This document shows, piece after piece, positions 22,943 to 34,331 of a stretch of 64,000 nt of DNA. Every line of letters starts with the position of its first letter. Position 1 is the stretch's first letter. The DNA is from Lonicera japonica (Eukaryota > Streptophyta > Magnoliopsida > Dipsacales > Caprifoliaceae). Location: NCBI GenBank assembly GCA_021464415.1, contig CM038465.1:20801839-20865838 (forward strand), in the 5' to 3' direction. A program made the translations under genes and the position numbers. The notes beneath the pieces are model-generated. The model made no database searches. It saw only the letters and a list, made by a program, of their open reading frames with translations, and was not told the DNA's origin.

Positions 22943-23664
22943 TGACGCGAACCCGGATCGTCTTTCCTAGCCAGGCTAATGGATCCTCAACCCTTGAACT
23001 ACAAACGTAGCAAGAACCTTGGAATACGTCGAAAAGATGGAAGATGGAACCTCAACCCAACGCTTAAAGAAGCGCGAACCTCGGTATAATGAATGACGCC
23101 ACAATCTAGTGTGATTGCTAGATTGATAAGTCAAGAACAATTGAATTTACTCAATTCAACATGTTCAACATGCTCTTAAAGAACACAAAGAGAAAGCTCT
23201 CAATTTAATTAATCATCAAAACTATATTAATAAAACAATAATGTGCCTCCTTTAAATAGGAGAAACAAAGCTAGAATCCTAATTCAAAAAGGAAACTAAT
23301 TCCTACTTAGAAAAAGGAAAATAACTTCTAGAATAATCCTAACACAATAAGGAAAATAATAATAAATAATAAGGAAACTTATTCAAAAAGGAAACTACTA
23401 ATCTAATTCCTAATTGAATAATAAAAATAAGACGACTAAAATAAACTCCTAAATAATTAAGGAAATAATATAGAAGTCTTGAAATTCTATGGAATTCTTT
23501 TTGAATTTCCATGCTCTATCCTTGTAATTCATCAGGTATGGATCATCATTTAGAATGCCACAAACCACCATGGTTGAATAGAAATTGAAGCTAGACCGGA
23601 TCATATCATGGGTTGGGTTGAGGATCCATCAAACTGGTAGAAAAGACGATCCGAGTTCGCATCA
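22943..23664 (-). mobile_element. Solo LTR of the compact family with inverted extension
   Basis: Flanked by CTTTA (22938-22942 and 23665-23669). Positions 22943-23608 are homologous to the 774-bp LTRs at 52532 and 56181, starting TGACGCGAAC and ending GGATCATATCA, with deletions. It continues for 56 bp (23609-23664) as an inverted copy of its own start, ending GAGTTCGCATCA. The insertion unit therefore has about 50-bp imperfect terminal inverted repeats, yet it keeps TG...CA ends and a 5-bp duplication. A promoter-like CTATTTAAAGGAGGC lies on the minus strand near 23247-23265. Confidence 0.88.
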
Positions 23665-23669
23665 CTTTA

Positions 23670-24222
23670 TGCCATCGGCTCACTAAATACTTCACATTCT
23701 GAAGAATGATCCGTACGCACGGCGCTTAATCCGTTATACACAGAGTACTGTAACAGGTCCCACGATATACCTCCTACCCGTCAGGGTGATCATTAGTATT
23801 GTGTTGGACGGTTACAATATACTCAGAGGGTACGAGACCGAGAAGAAGTGAGGGCTTATGCTTCAGCGTTTGCCGACCCGTCAAGTCGGCATGCTTCTAC
23901 ATTCGTCCCTCAGGTAATAAAGGTATGATACATGCATGCAGTGCGAGTGTGCTTTAGTGTTGGCAATTTGCTCCATTTATTTTCAAAGAAAAAAAGAAAA
24001 GGGAAAAAAATTTCTTGTTTGTCCTAGGCAAGAAGATCTACATGGAATCAACCTAGCATGCTTCTATGTCCTCGGGGAATCCTAACATATGCCTAAATTG
24101 TCACGTAAAAGGCCAACATTGGTACATAGCATGTAAAAACAGGTTATAGCATGCGTGTACGATAAATAGAAAACAAATAGAGCATGATAGCAAGCATATA
24201 CATATCATAGAATCTAGTTCGC
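23670..24222 (-). other. Tat 5' leader, outer part
   Basis: Non-coding. It continues the leader from 22942 up to the primer-site region. No gene, RNA gene or further repeat boundary is seen. Confidence 0.45.
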
Positions 24223-24228
24223 TTATGT

Positions 24229-24246
24229 CCCCCCTAGCAGAGTTCG
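24229..24246 (-). other. Primer-binding-site-like sequence of Tat element
   Basis: On the minus strand it reads CGAACTCTGCTAGGGGGG, adjacent to the inner end of LTR A2. It resembles the CGACTCTGCTGGGGA-type primer sites of Tat elements. The match is imperfect. Confidence 0.45.
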
Positions 24247-25552
24247 AGTGGCTCATTATGCGAACGGTTTTAGAGTTGCCAGTACGTTTTTCTGAGAAAA
24301 TGGACAAAAGTGTGCTTTTGTACCCTTTATGACGGTACAATGCAGTCTACGCAAACATATTGGGTTCAGGAACTATGTTACGACGTTGGAAGGTGTCAAG
24401 CACCGGCGTCACCCTTTCGGCTTCTAAATGTACATGCTTGTTTTTATCTTTTATCCATTTCTACTGCTTCAGCCCCACAGACACGTATACGGGTTGCTAC
24501 ATATATCAAAAAAGATCCTACTGCATTCTGGCAAAGAAAGGGGTTCTAAAGCAGAAAGTTCGTACGATCAATAAGAAAGCCCGTACGGGTAACCAAGATT
24601 CTCCGTACGAGTAATACGGATTGACCGTATGGGTAATCCAAGACAACATTACACACTATAAGAACAGAGCATGCAGTGATGTTTATAGAGCATGCAGAGG
24701 AGTTTTTTGGGCTTAAAAATCCTTTAGATTGTCGGCACGGTCAAACCATGCAAGTCGTTTTGATCTAGTTGTTTTTTTTAGCAGATCGTGGATATGGTGG
24801 CATGGCAGTTACTGATTCAATCATGAGCTCAGTTCAAAAGAGATTCCAGCATGTTTGATGTCAAATGGTCTTTTTTGGTTGAATTCGATTAATTGGAGTT
24901 AGGCGTACAATATACACATGCAATGATTTTAACATTTAAAGACACAGATAGTATTTACGGACGTATGTATGTAAGAAATGACATACAATATCAAAGGTAA
25001 GAATTGGTATGATAACAATAAGTTTGTATACCTTTTATGAAAATCCAGAACTTAGATTCAATAAATAAGAGCATTAAAATTTCTTTCACTAATCCAGCAA
25101 AGTTTAAATGCAAAACCACTCTTTCTAAATACAAATTTCTCTATTTCTCACTGTTTTCTTGCTGTTTGAGAGCTAAAATTCGAACCTTTGTCTTGAGCTT
25201 TCTCTTGGCTTATATAGGAGAAGAAACAGCTTTCGATTGCAGATTGTCCGTACGGTCGGTAAGATTAACCGTATGGTTAATCAGATAACCCGGACGGTTA
25301 ATATATACACCGTCCCGGACTCTGCTTTCCTCATTTTGGGAGACACATTCAGCCACTCCCTGTTTAAGTCGGGTATTCACCGTACGGTTTATAACATTAT
25401 CCGTACGGGGAATTCTATTACCCGTACGGTGTATACCATTATCCGTACGCTTGATCTGATGCCTCGTTTTGATTGTGGCCCTTCAGCTAGGCTACCACGA
25501 AATATGGGCCTTAGAATCGGTCCCGTGAGGGTCGTAAAATGGGGTATCCACA
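24247..25552 (-). repeat. LTR-like copy A2 of the Tat element (5' LTR)
   Basis: A 1.3-kb partner of 885-2146. The inner end reads AGTGGCTC where A1 reads TGTGGCTC. The outer end is CCACA, after which similarity stops. The minus-strand TATA is at 25209-25218. The conserved U5-type block GGGTTCAGGAACTATGTTACG starts at about 24362. Exact CCGTACGG palindromes are clustered at 24580 and at 25246-25430. Confidence 0.7.
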
Positions 25553-26053
25553 CTTAGTTAGAAGGTTTTAAAATTAGTGGATATATTTGCTAGCTAGAAT
25601 CTCTTTGGTTTAACATGATATGCTATTTGCTTTAATTGATATTATTTGCTCTGCATGATCTTGTTGTCTAGGTTTTGCTGCTTTCCATGCTCGTTACTTT
25701 GTCTATTCCTACGACAAAAGGGGGAGAGATATATATATTTTTTTGCGTTTTGAGGGGGAGAGATGTATAATTTTTTTGCTATTTGATTAGTGTATCTCTT
25801 TACGCCCATGCTTCACTAGGTATTTTTTGAGCTTTGTTGTTTCAGAATTAACAAGTATATTATCCAGCTCGCTCTTATGCCTTATGAAGTGTTGCAGCCG
25901 ATATCGAGGCTTAGAGTTAGGCATTTCTTTGAGTCTTGTTGTTGTATGGACTAATTCGACTAAGAGTCTGTAATAAGATGTTATAGACATCGCGTCGAAA
26001 GCGTCTGTATTAACTGTATGTGTTTTGTCATTGGAATAGCCAAAGTGGGAGAT
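25553..26053 (+). mobile_element. 3' untranslated end of a SIRE-like copia element
   Basis: Non-coding sequence with two GGGGGAGAGAT tracts at about 25719 and 25755. It ends in the polypurine tract AAAGTGGGAGAT at 26042-26053, directly before an LTR start TGTTAGG. Repeated GGGGGAGA tracts upstream of the 3' LTR are common in SIRE/Maximus copia elements. The coding part of the element is absent from the window. Confidence 0.55.
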
Positions 26054-27870
26054 TGTTAGGTTTATATTTTTAGTTGACTCGATTCCGATGCTAAAAACAC
26101 TTTTTCCGTTGTAATTATTTGAGTTAAATTGAAGATTTAAAGATCCAACAATCAACGGAAGCTCGCCGAACTTACCGGATTCATCGCACATAATTCAGGA
26201 CTTAAGGTAAGTTGAGTATATGGTTTGATTCAAAATATAGTTGGTGTTTTGAGCTTAAATTTCAAAATTAAAAAGCTTTTGAGTCAAATATATTTTTTTA
26301 AGTATTTTTACCTAGTTTTGTCGTAATTCCAAAAAGCCCAGTCGACACAAATTATTGAGGAAATTTGTTTTTTTTAATATCTAACATGTTCTATAAAGTT
26401 GTCTTTAAAATTAGAATCGAATTAGTGCTCAAACAAATTTAATACGGCAAAATAAAGAAAAAAAGTAATAAAATAATAATTTTTTTAATTAAATATTAAA
26501 TAAAGGAAAGCTTTGAAAAAGTCAAAAGCATGTTAAATTAAGGCCTCGTTTGGTTCACGGATTTTAGTACTCAAGAAAGGAAAGTCGTTTTTTTCCTTTG
26601 TTTGGTAAGCACAAATTCCGGAAACACTTTCTCGAAAGAGGGGAAAGGAGGGGTAAAACCCTTCCTCTCAAAACACATGGGATTGATTTTTCCATGTGAT
26701 TTCCAAGCATTTATTACAAAAAATTTAGACAATAATACCCTTACCTAAATACTTTTCATGCTTTACCAAACACAAGAAAGGAAATTTGACAAGAAATTTA
26801 GTTTCCCACCTCCATGGGAAAGATAAGGGAATTGATTTCCTTTCCGTGAACCAAACGAGGCCTAAAAGGTGCCAGCAGCCGTAGCACATTCAAAATGGAC
26901 CAAGACCATTATTCTTGCATTCCTTGCCATGTCCACGTGTAAGATGGAAAATTAGTGAGGCTGCAACTTTTTCTTGGTGGACCGGTACATCTATTGCTAA
27001 TGTATACCGGTCCGGCAATAAGAATTTTTCGAGAATTGCTTTTTCACATTTTTGGATCGGTCCACATTTCTCTGATATGTACCAATCTGGCACAAATTTC
27101 TAGAGCACGATTTTTTATCGTAAAATTTTATTTTTTATTATTTTTAACCTATTCCAAAAATGATTTTGACTCTATATTCTTCCTATAAATATAACCATTA
27201 GCTTGGGTCAAAAATTCATGATTCTAGAGAGCTTTTTGAGAGATAAAATATCCAAAAACTAGAATCAATTTCTGAGAGTTTTGAAACACCACTTAGTTTT
27301 TGTTTACATGCCATAGGAGATTCTATTGTTCTTTAACTTTAAGAACTAGGGTTCCAAACGTTCACGGTCCTGCGGGAGTGTCTTTGGTTGCGATTGAAGA
27401 CGGGCTGAGCTAAGTGGCTAACGCGCGATAAGGGAGATCGCATACGGGGGTGAAGGATTGTGATAAAGTCCGTAGAAGGAAGCGACGGGTAAGCCGAAAT
27501 AACGGGAAGCGCTACGCCAAGCCAGTTGCGGTTGGATTCTACGTTTAAGGAATTGATGCGACTGTTGCGTAAGTTATGGGGAAACAATTTTTGTAAGTCA
27601 TCGAGTCTGTAATTCCGTTTTGATCATAGTGAAGCACTATCGGTTAGTCCCGAGGATTAGTCCTACGCAAGTAGTGATACCTCGTACATTTCTGGTGTTG
27701 TGTGATTGCTTTTTGTGATTGCTTGATTGATTTAATTGTTATACAACATTGCACAGGTTTCGAGAGTAAAATTGATTAGACCTAGGGTTTTAATTCTACT
27801 CATCAAATCTCAAATTATTTTTGATAAAAATCCTAAAATCAACCTAGGCAATACGATCCCCGAAGTTTGT
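26054..27870 (+). repeat. 3' LTR of the SIRE-like copia element
   Basis: Starts TGTTAGG after the polypurine tract. A TATA box (CTATAAATATAACC) lies at about 27183-27196, so U3 is about 1.1 kb including an inserted 321-bp MITE. The region after the TATA is non-coding. The right end is uncertain, and I place it near 27870 only from the change in sequence character. Confidence 0.5.
26542..26862. mobile_element. MITE M1, Tourist-like, 321 bp
   Basis: Perfect 20-bp terminal inverted repeats (GGCCTCGTTTGGTTCACGGA) and a TAA target duplication (26539-26541 and 26863-26865), as in PIF/Harbinger-mobilised MITEs. A second copy of the same length is at 39042-39362. It has no coding capacity. Confidence 0.92.
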
Positions 27871-28179
27871 TTTGTTTCTTTCAAATGTTACAGTACCCAT
27901 TGAAGTCACCATTCTCTCCCTTTATACCTTCTCCTACATTATAATTGTAATTACTAAAAATTATGCACATTAGATATCATTATTTAGGCCCGTCGTGGAT
28001 GTAGCCACAAAGGATTTTACTTTAGTGAATGTTCAAGTAGTTTGAAGAGAATTTTGAGACTACTCATATTACTAAAGTAATTATCTATTAGTTATAATAT
28101 AGTACTACTTTCAAAAGTTGTATTGTATGCAAGGAGGTAAACAAGAATTTTATGGAGGGGCTCAAAAACAAAATATTGC
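27871..28179. other. Low-copy DNA between two elements
   Basis: AT-rich, without motif or repeat boundary. It is the left target flank of Tekay element 2, ending in the duplicated ATTGC, and continues at 37645. Confidence 0.45.
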
Positions 28180-30164
28180 TGTAATACCCCTAGCCTTATT
28201 TTGCTTTTAAAACTCTCACCTTATTTCGTGTTGTTGATAAGTTGTATTTTGGCTAGCATTCTTGTGGTGTAATTTATCTACTTGTAGTTTCTAACCTTGG
28301 GCATGTTGTTATAGTATAATTAAGTTTGAATGATCAATCGTTTCAACATTCGAGTGGTCCGAATTGAAAACGAGATCTTAAACGTGTGATTTGATTCTAC
28401 GTGATTTACTAAATTTTGTCCAACTTTGAGAGGTTATAACTTCTTCATCCGATGTCCAAATGACTCCCCGTTTGCGGTCAAATCTTCCTCTCATTCCCCT
28501 TTACAAGTTTCGTGTTTGGCCTGAGTCAAGATTTAGACGTTTCGAGGCTCATTCGGAGCTCCTAAGGTGACAATTTGTTGCAGCAGTCACCATGATCAAT
28601 CATGGAAGACCATGATCGATCATGGGCAAACTAGAGCACTCCAGAACACTTCATGATCGATCATGGTAAGCCTGTAGGTCGATTTTGACTACTTTTGACC
28701 CGAAAATTCACATTTTTAACCCCATTTCTCCTACACTTTCGATCAAACCATCCCAAGGGAGAGTGAGAGAGTTGAGAGTAACCTAAGGGAGGGTTATTTG
28801 GAGCTTGGAAGACATCCAATCCATTGAGCCACGCTTTGGCTTCCGAATCATCTTCTTCTCCTTCATCTTCAACCTTCCGCACCTCCATTAAAGCTCGGCG
28901 GAGCTTTAGGGTTTCAATCTCTTGAGGTGAAGATATCGTCACACCATCAATTTCGGAATTAAAGCTTCGTAGAGGTGGAAATCTAGTATCAAAACTATTT
29001 TTCTAATTTGTTATGGTTTGATTCTCACTATACCACCTATTTGTTCAAAAACCCTAAGTTATCTACACATGCTTTGGGTGTATGGTGAGATTATGATGTA
29101 GTGTTTAAATTAATGATTCTAGAGCCTATATATTGATTAAATAGCATGATTCAACTATAAATTCTTATCAAATACTTGCCTTTCACTAAAACCCAACTTG
29201 GACAAGATTGTATACTGATGATTCTTGCTACGCATATTTATATAAACGGATAATGGTCCAAGTGGTTGGATTTCTTCTTGAAATACTTAGTAAATGAATT
29301 GTTTTACTCACTAAGATGGTTTGTACTAAAAATCTCATGTTGAATACATTACGAGTTTTATGTGTAATGATTGCTTTGCCTAAAGGCTTATTGCTAGCGC
29401 TAGTCCATGATAGGTCCCAGGTTCGTCTCTAACGATTGAGATTTTAAGTTGGGATAGAGTGGCCCTGGGTGCAAGATCCAAAACCGTGCACGTAAAATAA
29501 CGGGAGGCCCTACTGTCGCGTGGTTGAAAGGCCATGAAATGCAGACCTAGTTGTACGCTTGGATAGATGTGGTTATCGTTGAGACTTGTGATTCGTGAGT
29601 TCTGGGGTAAAGCCCGTATCAGTTGTATTACAAAGTTGTTGATATAAGCTACTTACATATATGTGTGTATATATAACGGGTAAAGAAGGCCTTACTACTT
29701 TTTCTAAATTTAATTTATTATATGATTCCCACTTAGTCAGTTTGACTCACTCCTACTATTTTCTATATAGGTACTTCTACAGGTTCGTCGAGAAAGGGGA
29801 AGAGGAAGGATGATGCTCCTTAGATTGCCTCATTTTCTACTTCATAGTTAATTGAGGGTCCTTCGAATGGAAGGACCATTGATCTTAAAATTTTGTTTAC
29901 ACTAGCGATGTGATACGTAATATGTATATTTCCTCTATGACCGATATGTAAATTAAGGATTGTGGACTTATGTTGTGGGACCTCATTAGAGGCCATGTAA
30001 CATATACTTTATATGATATGTTTATGGTGTGAATTTCAGTTTCATGGATGTAATCACTGCTTATTGTTCTATGTTCATCTTATTTTGGATCGCCGTCAAG
30101 TACGGCTTTGTGATTAACCAGGTCCCGGAGGGTAAATCGTCTTAACGGGATTTGGGGCGTCACA
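28180..30164 (+). repeat. 5' LTR of Tekay element 2
   Basis: A 1.99-kb LTR starting TGTAATACCCC and ending GGGGCGTCACA. It contains three CATGATC-type palindromes at 28590-28665. Its last 248 bp match the 3' remnant at 37397-37644 closely. Confidence 0.92.
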
Positions 30165-30166
30165 AG

Positions 30167-30180
30167 TTGGTATCAGAGGC
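30167..30180 (+). other. Primer binding site, initiator-Met tRNA (Tekay 2)
   Basis: TTGGTATCAGAGGC two bases inside the 5' LTR. It is the standard iMet complement of plant chromoviruses. Confidence 0.92.
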
Positions 30181-30522
30181 ATAGGTTTCATTTTCTTTCG
30201 CCGAGAGTGGGGTAGAATAGGAAATTTGACTTTGTGTTGATTCTATCCATTCTAAATTATCGAGATTGGGAGAAACTCGAGGAGCCTGTTTTTGTTTCTA
30301 GCGTAGTAGCAGAGGGACTAATGGGTTATATTATAGTCAGCCGCAGCGCAACGGATGAATATCTTATAAATCATTAGTATACTGCCACTAACTAGAATCA
30401 AAACAAGATGGCCAATTGGGTTCTACCCGGAAAGTTTCTTTCTTAGTTGTTCACTTCGTCTTTCAATTCTATGTTATCCTGTGATACTTGTTGTACTAAA
30501 CATCTTTTGATCTTCCTATAGA

Positions 30523-32577
30523 ATGGGACCGAAGAAGAAAAGACGTACGAGGCCGGTTTATCAACATGACAATCCGGGTGAGGGGGAACCCATTGAGAAT
30601 CAGGATATCGAGGGTGGTTCTAATCAAGATTTGGCTGCCCGGTTGGAAACTATGATGAGTGGGTTTCTCAACAAACTCACCGGTGTCCTTAAGAACAATC
30701 ATGGTACTACTAGCGGTGTCGGTCCTAGCGGCACCCGAGCTCCTAGGAACACCACCAATGATGATGAAGATGTGGTGAATGTTGAGCATGACCCTCAAGG
30801 AGGGGAGGGCGATGAGGTTTATTACCTTAAGGAATTTAATCGTTTACAGCCACCAAAGTTTGACGGGTCACCTGGGCCTGAAGCCGCTAAAGGATGGCTC
30901 TACCATATCCACTCCCAACTTAGGATATTGAATGCCCCTGAGCAAATGTTGGTTGGATTCGCTTCTTTAAAGCTTGAGGGCAGTGCACTACGATGGTGGA
31001 GGTCCATTGGTGGACTTAATGTGATTGCTGGATGGGCTGAGTTTGATAGAGCCTTCCGTGATAAGTACGTGTCTGATGCATACTGTAGAGCAAAGCGAGA
31101 TGAGTTCTACAACTTGATTCAGGGGAGAATGTCGGTTGAGGAGTATCGTCTTAAGTTCGAGGAGCTAAGCATGTATGTGATGGAGATTTCTGATCAGCAA
31201 AAGCAAGAGAGATTCCTCAATGGCCTCAGAGTTCAATATCGTCGTATAATGGGTTTCACTGAATTTCCCACTTACAAAGCTTGTGTTGAAGCGGCTCTTA
31301 CGCTCGGCAGCCAATTTGAACATCTTATGGGACCAGTGAACAAGAGGAGAGGAAATGATCGGAGGGGCCCTTGGGACAGGAACAAGAAAACTTATTCTAG
31401 TTCAGAATCTTCTGGAGGAAACAACACTAGCAGTGGAGACAGTAGTGGGCCACGTTCCGGGTGTTTTATCTGTGGCAGTCATGATCACTATCGCAAAGAT
31501 TGCCCAAACCGCGATCGAAGAGAGGAGACGAGCCAGAATAGTGGACGTAGCCGAGGTGGAAGCAGTGGGAGAGGCCAGTCGGGTAGGTTTGGAAGCCGTT
31601 CATCTCAGTCATCATACCAGGATCGAACTCCGAACCAGGGACAGTATCAAGGGAACTACCTATCTCAGCAGCAACAATCTACATATCGCCCAAATCTGCC
31701 ACAAGGTCAGGGAAGCCAAGGGGGGCAAGTCTTCAATTTGACCTTGGTGGCGAGCCAAGAGGACCATACTGTGATGGAAGGTAGTCTCGTTCTTTTTAAC
31801 ACTGGTGTTAAAGTTTTATTCGATACTGGTGCATCTCATTCCTTCATATCTATTGCATGTGTTGTAAGTTTGGGTTTGAAACCGAAGAAATTAGAAGTAC
31901 CCATTAGTATTGGCATGCCTACAGGAGTTAGTGTTTCTTTAAGCCATCATTGCTCAGTAATTATCTCCCTTCACTTCGACTGTCACATTGAGGATGGTTT
32001 TCTTCTAATCGACATGAGTCCTCATGATTTAATCCTTGGAATGGATTGGCTAACGAAGTACCAAGCCACGATTGATTGTCACGCTAAGAAAGTCATCGTC
32101 TCTCATCCATGGGGTGAAAAATTTGTCTTTTATGGAGAGAAATACAATCTATATCCAGTAACTTATGCTCTCAAGAAGGAACAACGAGATTATATGGGGT
32201 GGTTAGCAAGCATAGTGAGTACCGAAATCATGCCATTGACTCCTCAAGACGTCCCGATCGTTAAAAAGTTCTTGGATGTGTTTCCTGACGACTTGCCTGG
32301 ATTGTCCCCGCACCGGGACATCGAATTCAGTATTGATTTAGTACCGGGAGCCACACCCATTTCTATTGCACCTTACCGTTTGGCTCCAGCAGAGCTAGGT
32401 GAGCTCAAGACTCAATTAAATGATCTTTTATCCAAAGGATTCATTCGACATAGCTCTTCCCCATGGGGAGCACCTTCTTATTTGCCAAGAAAGTTGACGG
32501 GTCGCTCCGCCATTGTATTGATTATCGTCAACTCAACCGGGTTACCATTAAAAATAAGTACCCTCTTCCGCGTATAG
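30523..32577 (+). pseudogene. Gag-protease-RT start (Tekay 2)
   Basis: An open frame of 684 codons starting MGPKKKRRTRPVYQ, about 360 bp after the LTR. Residues 100-270 are the retrotransposon Gag capsid (FNRLQPPKFDGSPGPEAAKG). A CCHC zinc knuckle starts at Cys314 (CFICGSHDHYRKDC, spacing 2-4-4). The retropepsin signature LFDTGASHSFIS has its Asp at 434. RT begins at about residue 583 (FLDVFPDDLPGLSPHRDIEF). A frameshift near 32475 puts the last 30 codons out of the RT frame. The true frame continues to LRGA near 32608, where the small element is inserted. Confidence 0.9.
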
Positions 32578-32610
32578 ATGATCTATTCGACCAGCTTCGA
32601 GGCGCTTAGT

Positions 32611-33134
32611 TGATACGACCTACGGTGATATCGCTCAAAACCCGCAAACACAACGAATTGGTTGTGCGAACCTTGACACAGACATACACGAAAATCGTAG
32701 CAAATTAAGAACCTGGATCGTTTCTACAATCAGATTAGGATGGAAATCGAAGACGCCACAACCGGGTGTGGAATACCGATTGATAAGTCGGATGAACGCC
32801 ACAGACAAACCGATAAGTTCAAGTAGTTCGTGAAGAACCAAAGAGGATTAAATCACTCAATATTATTATGAATAAAGTCTTAGATAATAAAATAAAACAA
32901 TGAAGCCCCCTTTAAATAGGGTGTAGAAAAAAACTAATCCAAATAGAACAAGGAAAATACTAATCTAAACACAATAAGGAAACTACTAATCTAAATCCTA
33001 ATTGACTAAGGAAAATATTCCTAATTGAATAAGGAAATAATTCTTATAATTAAACCTACTTAAAATAAAGCTTCTAATTTATTCTAATGGGCCTCCACAA
33101 GTTGATTTGAGCCCATGTAGCCTTGACCGCGTCA
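32611..33134 (-). repeat. 3' LTR of T1
   Basis: 524 bp, TGATACGACC to CCGCGTCA. It contains GACGCCACAA, TTGATAAGTC and CTTTAAATAGGG blocks shared in order with the T2 LTRs. Confidence 0.92.
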
Positions 33135-33193
33135 TTCCCCTCCTCTTGAAAAGGATTTGCCCTCAAATCCGTGTTAGGTTGTACACAAATCAC

Positions 33194-34003
33194 TCACTTT
33201 TCGACAAAATTAATCCTTGAATGCCTCTTCGAAGCTTGATATCTTCCATGCCAATAGAACAAGTACTTCGGATATTTACGATGCTTGAAATTCCTTGCCT
33301 TTCGAAACTCGTCAAACTTCTTGCCATGCAATAATTCAATTTTTCTCAATTTGTTGAAAAAGTTAACTAGCTGGTAATTCGGAAGAATATCAAACTTATC
33401 AACGCCAATGAAATCAATATGCTCAATTTCAACAATCTTTAAATCTAATCCTTCAACTTGAATATCCTCTTTTTTCTTAGTGACGATGACGTTCGTGTCA
33501 ATAGCTATCTTTGGAGCTTCATGCATGATATTTTGTACTTGAATGATATCTTCTTGCCGTACTTCTTCATCTTCTTTTACTTGCACACTTGGAACTATGC
33601 TCGCATCCAACAATTCGCATTGTAGATCACTCTCTTCATCCTCCATTGATGGCTTAAAATTAGATTCTAGTTCATTATTTGATAATGGCTTGGATATGGC
33701 TTCCTTCTCCTCCTCTTTACATTGATTTGATTCGCAAAAGGTTGCATTCGGACTTGACTCTACGCTGCCCATCATGTTGAATTCAATTCCCGGATCCCAA
33801 TCATCTTCAACCCTATTTTTTCTAGGATGAATTCTCCTTCTCCCATTAGGATCATTATGTGATAGCTTGCCTTGTCTCTTCTCAACTTGATCTAGATTTT
33901 TACAAACTTTTGCCAACCGCTTATGAAGTGGATCAAATTCCTCTCTAAAGACCTTTCTCACCTCAGCAACGAAAGCCTCGGTAATTAATTTTGAATCATC
34001 CAT
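33194..34003 (-). CDS. T1 protein, 269 aa, DFIGVDK-type C-terminus
   Basis: I choose Met at 34003 (MDDSKLITEAFVAEVRKVFR) because the upstream frame is leader sequence with poly-Lys and poly-Phe runs and extends into the LTR. Residues 1-50 look helical and may form a coiled coil. Residues 95-185 are acidic and low-complexity. Residues 186-235 carry the conserved block IEHIDFIGVDKFDILPNYQ, then FFNKLRKIELLHGKKFDEFR. The same block occurs at residues 539-581 of the T2 protein. The basic tail (residues 236-269) could bind nucleic acid. I find no protease, RT or zinc knuckle. The function is unknown; a Gag-derived or packaging protein is a guess. Confidence 0.75.
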   Translation of the reverse strand: MDDSKLITEAFVAEVRKVFREEFDPLHKRLAKVCKNLDQVEKRQGKLSHNDPNGRRRIHPRKNRVEDDWDPGIEFNMMGSVESSPNATFCESNQCKEEEKEAISKPLSNNELESNFKPSMEDEESDLQCELLDASIVPSVQVKEDEEVRQEDIIQVQNIMHEAPKIAIDTNVIVTKKKEDIQVEGLDLKIVEIEHIDFIGVDKFDILPNYQLVNFFNKLRKIELLHGKKFDEFRKARNFKHRKYPKYLFYWHGRYQASKRHSRINFVEK

Positions 34004-34331
34004 AACTTTAAATTGCAAATCACACTTTTTTTTTTTTTTTGCAGGTGCTATCGTAAAACTGCTATAACTTTTGATCACATCGTTGGATCGGGCTAATTTT
34101 CGGATATGTTGTTCGGAACGAAAAATTACAATAATAGCGCGGAAAATCAGGACGATCTGAGGCTGTTTTGATAGCGAAAAAACACAATTTTCGACAACCA
34201 GCGGGATTTTTTTTTTTTGAAAAAAATTAAAAATTGGAACTTTTTTTTTTAAACCAAATTGAATCTCTAACAAGAACAAGAAATAAAAAGATAGAAAAAC
34301 CTGAATATAGAAGCTCTCCTCTGATACCAAC
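34004..34331 (-). other. T1 leader with module shared with the copia LTR
   Basis: The 5' leader of T1 contains the primer site CCTCTGATACCA (34318-34329, read on minus as TGGTATCAGAGG). It also contains a stretch at about 34060-34205 that closely resembles 43345-43495 of the copia 5' LTR, including TTGGATCGGGCTAATTTT and AAATCAGGACGATC. Confidence 0.75.

Larger units (their letters stand above)
885..25552 (-). mobile_element. Tat-lineage Ty3/gypsy nest (minus strand)
   Basis: Two same-orientation LTR-like copies (885-2146 and 24247-25552) bracket minus-strand gag, protease, RT and a double RNase H. A PMD-like gene runs in antisense between pol and the left LTR. Antisense extra ORFs between integrase and the 3' LTR are known in Tat elements, so this layout fits one element swollen by later insertions: a Tekay element at 4887-14106, an LTR at 22943-23664 and possibly the block at 15340-16440. 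No integrase was found. The outer flanks (CGGCG on the left, CTTAG on the right) are not a matching TSD. The two LTRs could instead belong to different copies, or the ends have decayed. Confidence 0.6.

Noticed and set aside
880..25557. Target duplication for the Tat nest
   Set aside because: The flanking pentamers CGGCG and CTTAG do not match, so I do not claim that the two LTRs share one insertion event.
25787..26191. 134-codon minus-strand frame
   Set aside because: It spans the polypurine tract and LTR start of the SIRE-like element on the opposite strand, so it is an accidental frame.
26890..27093. Small frames on both strands near 27000
   Set aside because: They lie in U3 of the SIRE-like LTR just upstream of its TATA box and show no conserved motif.
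32635..32841. 68-codon frame repeated in both T1 LTRs (also 34356-34562)
   Set aside because: LTR duplication explains it. It lies in the R/U5-side of the LTR and shows no motif.
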